Of a stretch of DNA of 11,244 nucleotides, positions 7,205 to 11,244 are shown in pieces. How positions within the stretch are numbered: position 1 is the first letter of the stretch; each line of letters starts with the position of its first letter. This stretch comes from an uncultured Pseudomonadota bacterium (GTDB taxonomy: Bacteria > Bdellovibrionota_B > Oligoflexia > Oligoflexales > Bog-1112), in NCBI GenBank assembly GCA_937896265.1, contig CALBMD010000101.1:1-11244 (forward strand), written 5' to 3'. The notes below the pieces were generated by a model. It ran no database searches. It was not told the DNA's origin and was given only the letters and a program-made list of their open reading frames with translations. Both the position numbers and the translations under genes were made by a program.

Positions 7205-7279
7205 TGCCCACACGTTCCCACACCCCTTGGACAGCTTTTCAGGCCTAGAGGCCTTCAAACCTGCCCACAGCTACCCACA
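7205..7279 (-). repeat. TGTGGG repeat pairs, right arm (mirror of left arm)
   Basis: Reverse-complement copies of the two 18-bp units at 7205-7222 and 7262-7279. Together with the left arm this makes eight TGTGGG copies arranged symmetrically around the AT-rich centre. Confidence 0.7.
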
Positions 7280-7365
7280 GTCGTGTATGACGGCTTTTTA
7301 GACAGTGAAAATGAATTATTCAAGATAGTGGTGTAGTCGCTCCTACTATAAAAGTTTCCAATTTT

Positions 7366-8271
7366 TCAATACCCCAATATCTCTGTCTTATCTTTCAAAT
7401 AGTCCGGAACAAGATGAGCATAACGCTCTGTCATATGAATTGTAGAATGCCCAAGAATCTTTTGTAGATCATAAATACTCCCGCCTTTCATAAGAAAGTT
7501 CGATGCAAACGTATGTCGTAGATCATGGAACCGAATCAACCTGACCCCAGCTTTCTTAGCCAGACGGTGAAATTGCTTCAAATACGTATCAGGATAGCAT
7601 CTTGGCGTTACATATTCCGCATCAGGTGCAATCAGTTTCAGTGCCTTTAGTTCAGCAGCTAAGCTTGCTGACATTGGTATCCTTCGAATGCGCTTTGATT
7701 TTGTCTGCTCCCTGGTTTCTTTTCCTATCCGGCAATATGATCTTTTAATGCTAATCATGCGCTTTTCAAAATCCACTGCATCCCATTTTAAGCCAATAAT
7801 CTCTCCCCTTCTCAGTCCAGTATGTAATGCAATCAATGCTCCCCAAAATGACACTGGTCTAGGGTCTCTCTTTCGCCAATATCCCAGAAACTGTTCGATT
7901 TCCTCATGGCACCAAAAAGTAAAATCCTGTTCCGGGATGTCAAATTTTCGAATTTTTAGTGTTGGATTCATTTTCATAAAACCCCAGAACAGCGCATCAT
8001 TGCAAATCTTGCGCATTAAGCCCAAGACATCATTGCAAGACTTAGGTGATAGAAATTCGTTTCTTCGCAGGCTGGCTAACCAAAAATCAAACTTAGCTGG
8101 ATCAATCGCATTTACTTCGCAGCTGCCAAAAGCTGGTAATAAGTATTTCTTTAATATCCCGACATCTCTACTAATTGATGATGTAGCTTTACGTGCCTTC
8201 GCATGGCAGGAAAGCCAGTAGAGCGCTAGCTCTTCGAATGTCTGGGGTTGCCAAAAAGTGTCAGTTGCCAT
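7366..8271 (-). CDS. int: Tyrosine recombinase / site-specific integrase
   Basis: A 301-residue phage-type integrase. The N-terminal SAM-like core-binding domain covers about 10-105. The catalytic domain has Arg154 in TGLRRGEI, the beta-hairpin Lys in TKSKRIRRIP (Lys191 or 193), HDLRH (His249, Arg252), LGHS (His275) and the nucleophile in TERYAH (Tyr284), so the active site is complete. The length is short for the group; a separate arm-binding domain is not obvious. The start ATG 8271 has a GGAGG box and overlaps the DUF3987 stop by 11 bp, so it is translated from the same mRNA. It presumably catalysed insertion into the tRNA between the 55-bp repeats. It is separated from attL by the hairpin and the toxin-antitoxin pair. 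Confidence 0.95.
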   Translation of the reverse strand: MATDTFWQPQTFEELALYWLSCHAKARKATSSISRDVGILKKYLLPAFGSCEVNAIDPAKFDFWLASLRRNEFLSPKSCNDVLGLMRKICNDALFWGFMKMNPTLKIRKFDIPEQDFTFWCHEEIEQFLGYWRKRDPRPVSFWGALIALHTGLRRGEIIGLKWDAVDFEKRMISIKRSYCRIGKETREQTKSKRIRRIPMSASLAAELKALKLIAPDAEYVTPRCYPDTYLKQFHRLAKKAGVRLIRFHDLRHTFASNFLMKGGSIYDLQKILGHSTIHMTERYAHLVPDYLKDKTEILGY

Positions 8272-10045
8272 GGCGGACCTCCACCTTGAGAGATGGGTTA
8301 ATTCGAATCATCTCAGAAGGACCACCAGCGGTTTGTGTTACTTCAACTTTCACCCAATGATGCTCTTTAAGTATCTTTATAGCTTCTTCGAGTTCTTCTG
8401 ATGTTTTCAGGCCTGCCCAGTTACGTCTATTTATCTCTCTGAGTCTCTGACCATCAAAAACCAAACCCTGTTCAATCTTCTTGGCTAACGATTGGCCGCC
8501 ATAATTTGGGTGCTGTGAGCTTTGATCGTACATTTTGGCAATATGAGTTTCAAGAATGTGACACCAACGAATCGCTTTTTTAACGCTGTTCATAGAGACA
8601 GATAAAGGCAGACTTTGCTCTCTTTGAAAGGTTTCCAAAACTTCAAAAATCAAAGCCAAGGAAGGCATCAGCGAGCGGTATTTGCTCAAATGAGATTGGA
8701 TAATCAGGCATTTTTCTCGGGCAAGTAGCCGAACCTCAAGCTGCACACGCCACTGGTCAGCAATAATTTGACTTTCTTCGGTGAAACGAATGAAATTCAC
8801 GCAATCTTCTGGCTCTGGGAGGTTATCTAGAAACTCAAAAAGATTTTCGATCTGGCGGTTACTCTCAAGATCTGGTGCCCTATCGACAAGCTTCCAATTA
8901 GAATGCTGCTTTGGAAAGAAAACAATTTGAAACCTGCTTAAAAAGCCATCATCGCCGCCAATACCTGTGTATCTATCGATAAAAGTTCTTATCTTAGTTG
9001 GTTGAATGCCACCAAAAACAGAGAGGCACATAGCATTGGCGTAAGAGCTACCTCGACCAACTCGATCGACGACAAAGGAACCATCGCCATTCCAAGTTTC
9101 AAGAAAGAATTCTCTACTGCCTTCACGGCCTTTTTTATGGATTGACTCTAACCAGCCACTAAGCTCATCTCTCACTAGTAATAAGCCCTGCGGATTTTCG
9201 CAAAGCAGAAGAGCAAGTTTCTCTATAGTAGGATCATTGGTGCGATGTCTACGCATTTTAGGCTCTGACCCGTTCTTGTTTTTTTCGCCAAGCTCGAACA
9301 TTTTCTTTTCTGCTTGCATAACGCTTGTTAGATCTTTAGTGGATCCTGAATTTACAATAGTTCTGAGCTTTTCTATCTCTTTTTGAACCTCAATTATCTG
9401 CTGATTTGCAATCTGACAATCCTTTGCATGGATTTGCTTTGCTTTCTTTTCAAGTTTGATTAAAGGTTTTATAGTTGCTGACAACGCTGGTGATTTCATG
9501 GAACCAGGCTCTGCAATGAGCATTCCCCAAAGGTTTGGAATAACTGTCCAATCATCTCGTTGTAGCGGACGAATGCCGAGCTTGCGGCCAATTAAAGATG
9601 AAATTGTCACGATAGAAGGACCAGCAAGAAACTCTATTGGGACTTGCATACGATCAGCTTGATCATCGACCCAAGAGCGGAGGATGTCGGGTAGATCATA
9701 GATCTCGAGAGATAGAGCTGTAATTACAATATCTGGCAGAGGGATAGGCTCTTGCCACAATTGAGGAGCTTCATGATTTGCGATGCTATCACATATTTTT
9801 GCAATTTCATTGTTTGTAAGCGATGGGCTGCAAAAAGTTCTATTAATCTCAGATAAGACACCTTTCAACTGCGAAATATTAAAGCCCTTTAATCTCAGAG
9901 AGTCTGCAATAGAAGTTAAACTGCCGCTGCAACTTTGTTCTAAGAGAAGTTTGGTAGTTGGAGGTAGAGCTGCAGATGCTAAAGGTTTGGACCGGTTCAT
10001 TTGAATGTCATGACAATTGTGCCTAAACGGGTTAATGTTAACCAT
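8261..10045 (-). CDS. PriCT-DUF3987 replication/helicase-like ATPase
   Basis: 594 residues. The N-terminal part (about 40-95) resembles a primase C-terminal (PriCT) module: SIADSLRLKGFN, then SEINRTFCSP and NNEIAKICDSI. A DUF3987 domain follows, with a degenerate Walker A AEPGSMKSPA (about 178-187), a charged coiled-coil-like insert (about 193-260), a Walker B-like LLLVRDELSGW (about 288-298), FGGIQP (about 344-349) and a possible arginine finger in DGFLSRF (about 366-372). The C-terminus is a winged-helix-like tail (NRRNWAGLKTSEELEEAIKI). DUF3987 proteins occur in mobile elements, often as replicative helicase-like parts of primase proteins; no prim-pol domain is present here. ATG 10045 is preceded by GAGGAA. 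It probably starts replication of the excised element and is co-expressed with int. Confidence 0.85.
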   Translation of the reverse strand: MVNINPFRHNCHDIQMNRSKPLASAALPPTTKLLLEQSCSGSLTSIADSLRLKGFNISQLKGVLSEINRTFCSPSLTNNEIAKICDSIANHEAPQLWQEPIPLPDIVITALSLEIYDLPDILRSWVDDQADRMQVPIEFLAGPSIVTISSLIGRKLGIRPLQRDDWTVIPNLWGMLIAEPGSMKSPALSATIKPLIKLEKKAKQIHAKDCQIANQQIIEVQKEIEKLRTIVNSGSTKDLTSVMQAEKKMFELGEKNKNGSEPKMRRHRTNDPTIEKLALLLCENPQGLLLVRDELSGWLESIHKKGREGSREFFLETWNGDGSFVVDRVGRGSSYANAMCLSVFGGIQPTKIRTFIDRYTGIGGDDGFLSRFQIVFFPKQHSNWKLVDRAPDLESNRQIENLFEFLDNLPEPEDCVNFIRFTEESQIIADQWRVQLEVRLLAREKCLIIQSHLSKYRSLMPSLALIFEVLETFQREQSLPLSVSMNSVKKAIRWCHILETHIAKMYDQSSQHPNYGGQSLAKKIEQGLVFDGQRLREINRRNWAGLKTSEELEEAIKILKEHHWVKVEVTQTAGGPSEMIRINPSLKVEVRHGN

Positions 10046-10145
10046 GTCAGTTCCTCGCTTTAAGTCTTAATTGTAGATGTGGTAGTCTTAAATAAGACTA
10101 TAGCTTGGGACTGACACCAGTCAAGCTCTTTTGAGGAGTGAGACG
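10046..10145. promoter_or_regulatory. Divergent control region between the DUF3987-int operon and xre
   Basis: A dyad TAGTCTTA-AA-TAAGACTA (10083-10100) and a related half site TAAGTCTTA (10061-10069) lie between the two genes. A second dyad GACTG-ACAC-CAGTC is at 10109-10122. For the leftward operon a good -10, TACAAT, is at 10070-10075 (minus strand), and the large dyad covers its -35 position, where no consensus -35 is seen. For xre a TATAGC at 10099-10104 is a possible -10, partly inside the dyad. This is the layout of an autoregulated switch, with the XRE protein as likely ligand. Confidence 0.6.
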
Positions 10146-10514
10146 ATGACGAAGAAAAATGACTACGAAAATTTCTTACAAGCACTCGGTGAAAGCTTTG
10201 CTTTGGTGCGCAAAAGAAGCCAACTTACACAGGCGGAGTTTGGCGCAAAAACTGGTCGCGGCCAATCTGCAATTGGCAAGATGGAGCGCGGACCGGTGCC
10301 TAATGTTTCTTTACGCGTGATTTACGAGATGGCTGAGGCCTTTGGGGTTTCGCTATCAGAATTGTTTCAGATGACAGAAGGCCGCCTTGGTAAAGACGGT
10401 CGTGGTGAGGATGCAGTATCCTGGACTAAGGTTGCCAAGGTTGTAGATAAGTTACCCAAAGAGAAGAAAGAGTCCGTGACTCGTATCGTGGGCGAGCTCT
10501 TAGAGATGACCTGA
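10146..10514 (+). CDS. XRE-family helix-turn-helix transcriptional regulator
   Basis: 122 residues from ATG 10146, chosen because GAGGAG (10133-10138) sits 7 bp upstream; an in-frame TTG at 10131 would include that ribosome site in the coding region. The HTH_XRE domain spans about 15-75: LVRKRSQLTQAEFGAKTG, the recognition helix near RGQSAIGKMERG, and the closing helix AEAFGVSLSELF. The C-terminal 45 residues are charged, end in a helix (KKESVTRIVGELLEM) and may serve dimerisation. It is divergent from the DUF3987-int operon, with dyads in between, so it probably controls the lysogeny-like state of the element. Its stop codon overlaps the first base triplet of the right-end inverted repeat. 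Confidence 0.9.
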   Translation: MTKKNDYENFLQALGESFALVRKRSQLTQAEFGAKTGRGQSAIGKMERGPVPNVSLRVIYEMAEAFGVSLSELFQMTEGRLGKDGRGEDAVSWTKVAKVVDKLPKEKKESVTRIVGELLEMT

Positions 10515-10637
10515 CAGCCTGACAACCTTCGACAACGTTGAATTTTTCCTTTTATATCCATGAAATGGATAGTTGAGATAGAGTATTCGACAACCTTCGA
10601 CAGGATTAGAGAGTTGTCGAAGGTTGTCAGGCTGTCA
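10512..10637. repeat. 25-bp perfect inverted repeat enclosing a third partial copy and a small dyad
   Basis: 10512-10536 is the exact reverse complement of 10613-10637 (it begins TGACAGCCTGACAACC). A third, partial copy TCGACAACCTTCGACAG is at 10588-10603 plus one flanking base. CAACGTTG (10533-10540) is a palindrome, and TATCCAT-GAA-ATGGATA (10555-10571) is a nested hairpin. The arms begin in the xre stop codon. There is no T-run after the stem, so a simple terminator is unlikely; a replication or regulator site is more plausible. Confidence 0.85.
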
Positions 10638-10648
10638 TAGGTATTGAA

Positions 10649-10821
10649 ATGTTTAGATTGGAAGAGAGACAGAAAAAATCGTCAACCTTGAAACAGAAAA
10701 TTCTGAAGACACATATAACCGGCTACTTGATGCTTTGGATAAAACCCTAGCAGATATACGCAACGATTTAGCGGTAGAAGATAAGAAGCTTGTTGCACAG
10801 ATTATCTTGAGGTTGGTTTAG
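10649..10821 (+). pseudogene. Small gene, apparently frameshifted at an A6 run
   Basis: From ATG 10649 the frame reads MFRLEERQ and then shifts at a run of six A (10673-10678). If one A is added, the frame continues as KKIVNLETENSEDTYN and goes on through an Ala/Leu/Asp-rich helical stretch to VAQIILRLV with a stop at 10821, giving about 57 residues. The downstream frame itself lacks ATG, GTG or TTG near its start. It may be a decayed gene, a case of slippage at the A run, or chance. I do not recognise the product. Confidence 0.3.
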
Positions 10822-10822
10822 A

Positions 10823-11033
10823 ACTGACAGCACTGACAGCTTAGGTGTTTTGTTAGAGATAATGGTAGGTTATTAGTGTTGATTTCGCTTCTATCACCAA
10901 CTAACAACTACTGCCATCAACTGACAGCTTTCTTTGCTAAATTGTCAGTGATAGCAGTAAGGTACTAAAATTAGAAAGAAGCATGAAAAATGAAGAGAGA
11001 AGCCAAAAAATTAAAGATGTCAGTGATGACAGT
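10823..11033. repeat. Cluster of ACTGACAG/TGTCAGT repeats in non-coding DNA
   Basis: A tandem 9-mer ACTGACAGC is repeated at 10823-10840. Further copies are ACTGACAGC at 10920-10928, TGTCAGT at 10943-10949, TGTCAGT at 11018-11024 and TGACAGT at 11027-11033. With the four TGACA/TGTCA cores in the 10512-10637 repeat there are ten in about 520 bp. No convincing gene is visible from 10822 to 11189. Iteron-like origin or regulator sites are the natural reading. Confidence 0.6.
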
Positions 11034-11144
11034 TGGAAGTTTTAGCTATGACCTAGATGATATGGTGCTGAAAAATTAGGCTGTTAAAGCCAAGACATAA
11101 GATGAGAGGCTGATGTTTCTATATACGCGGATAGGGTGTAACAG

Positions 11145-11159
11145 ATCCCCTGCGGGGAT
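11145..11159. repeat. Short REP-like hairpin near attR
   Basis: ATCCCC-TGC-GGGGAT followed by GACG resembles the dispersed ATCCCC...GGGGATGACG repeats common in proteobacterial genomes. No T-run follows, so it is not a standard terminator. A family relation cannot be shown from one copy. Confidence 0.4.
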
Positions 11160-11189
11160 GACGTGTTCTCTCTTAGTATCTGCAACGGA

Positions 11190-11244
11190 GGATTCATAAC
11201 CCGGAGGTCGAGAGTTCAAGTCTCTCTCTCGCCACCAATTCTCT
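11190..11244 (+). repeat. attR: duplicated 3' part of tRNA-Met
   Basis: Perfect copy of 6046-6100: the anticodon stem-loop from GGATTCATAA through the T arm, the acceptor 3' strand, CCA and AATTCTCT. The sequence before it (CTGCAACGGA) has no D arm or acceptor 5' strand, so this is a non-functional tRNA fragment. The identity still holds at the window edge, so the repeat may be longer. Confidence 0.95.

Larger units (their letters stand above)
6841..7305. repeat. Giant near-perfect inverted repeat, 177/176-bp arms
   Basis: The left arm 6841-7017 is the reverse complement of the right arm 7130-7305 with four substitutions and one unpaired base (T6851), including a 116-bp uninterrupted match (6860-6975). 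The substitutions pair G6859-T7288, T6976-G7171, T7005-G7142 and G7009-T7138. All are G-U wobbles in a + strand transcript and A-C mismatches in a minus strand one. The arms contain smaller dyads such as AGGCCTCTAGGCCT and GCCCGTAGGGC. It sits between the convergent hepT and integrase genes, contains no credible gene, and could be a replication origin, a structured RNA or a transcriptional barrier. Confidence 0.95.
6046..11244. mobile_element. tRNA-Met-integrated genetic element, 5144 bp between repeats
   Basis: Bounded by the 55-bp direct repeats attL and attR and carrying its own tyrosine integrase. Contents in order: NTase-HEPN pair, giant inverted repeat, integrase, PriCT-DUF3987 protein, divergent XRE regulator, repeat-rich right end. 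No relaxase, type IV secretion, capsid, terminase or lysis gene is visible, so transfer would need a helper phage or plasmid. The set int + regulator + replication protein + origin-like repeats resembles phage satellites/PICIs or small replicating islands; the class assignment is inference. Confidence 0.9.

Noticed and set aside
6841..7305. Foldback transposon or MITE with 177-bp terminal inverted repeats
   Set aside because: No target-site duplication is visible in the flanks (left ...CTTTTGT, right TGAAAAT...), and the arms hold ordered iteron-like units. Not fully excluded.
7688..8221. 177-codon open frame on the + strand
   Set aside because: It lies wholly opposite the integrase, which has all catalytic residues; the translation has no recognisable features.
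10555..10571. Terminator after xre
   Set aside because: The TATCCAT/ATGGATA hairpin is AT-rich and is not followed by T residues in either direction.
10823..11033. CRISPR array
   Set aside because: Repeats are only 7-9 bp, in both orientations and at irregular spacing, and no cas gene is present.
10990..11079. 29-residue frame starting MKREAKKLKMS
   Set aside because: Too short, no clear ribosome site, and it overlaps the TGTCAGT repeats; it cannot be told from chance.

Overview
The window joins an AT-rich bacterial chromosome segment (about 1-6045) to a compact integrated genetic element (about 6046-11244). The chromosomal gene set (ybeY next to a CorC/HlyC-type CBS protein, trmB, class A RNase P RNA, a tRNA with encoded CCA and anticodon CAT) points to a proteobacterium. 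I lean towards an AT-rich alphaproteobacterium because of the ybeY-corC pairing and the tRNA sequence, but this is inference and no gene fixes the taxon.

Chromosomal part. A membrane sulfatase/LTA-synthase-like protein runs off the left edge on the + strand. Its 3' end overlaps by 11 bp, convergently, an orphan receiver-domain response regulator. That regulator is the last gene of a tight minus-strand cluster read in the order trmB, small unknown protein, ybeY, corC, response regulator. Upstream of trmB, also on the minus strand, is rnpB (RNase P RNA). Its promoter lies in and just past the end of a zinc-ribbon RNHCP-family gene. That gene is divergent from a tRNA-Met(CAT) gene, and the two share a short overlapping promoter region.

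Integrated element. The 3' part of the tRNA (from 6046, in the anticodon stem, through the CCA and 7 bases beyond) is repeated perfectly at 11190-11244, the right edge of the window. This is the footprint of a tyrosine-recombinase element that integrated into the tRNA and kept it intact. The repeat-to-repeat length is 5144 bp. Cargo and backbone, left to right: an MntA/HepT-type nucleotidyltransferase-HEPN toxin-antitoxin pair beginning 24 bases after the tRNA; a 465-bp near-perfect giant inverted repeat with internal TGTGGG repeats and an AT-rich centre; a tyrosine integrase translationally overlapped with a PriCT-DUF3987 replication/helicase-like protein (both minus strand); a divergent XRE-family regulator with dyad operator candidates in between; and about 670 bp of mostly non-coding, repeat-rich DNA full of TGACA/TGTCA motifs, with a 25-bp perfect inverted repeat and one apparently frameshifted small gene, ending at attR.

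The element has integrase, replication-type ATPase, regulator, candidate origin structures and a defence/stabilisation pair. It has no relaxase, capsid or packaging gene, so it resembles a minimal satellite or phage-inducible-island-like element or a replicating genomic island. The most unusual part is the giant hairpin: all four arm mismatches are G-U compatible if the + strand is read as RNA, and it lies directly downstream of hepT on that strand.
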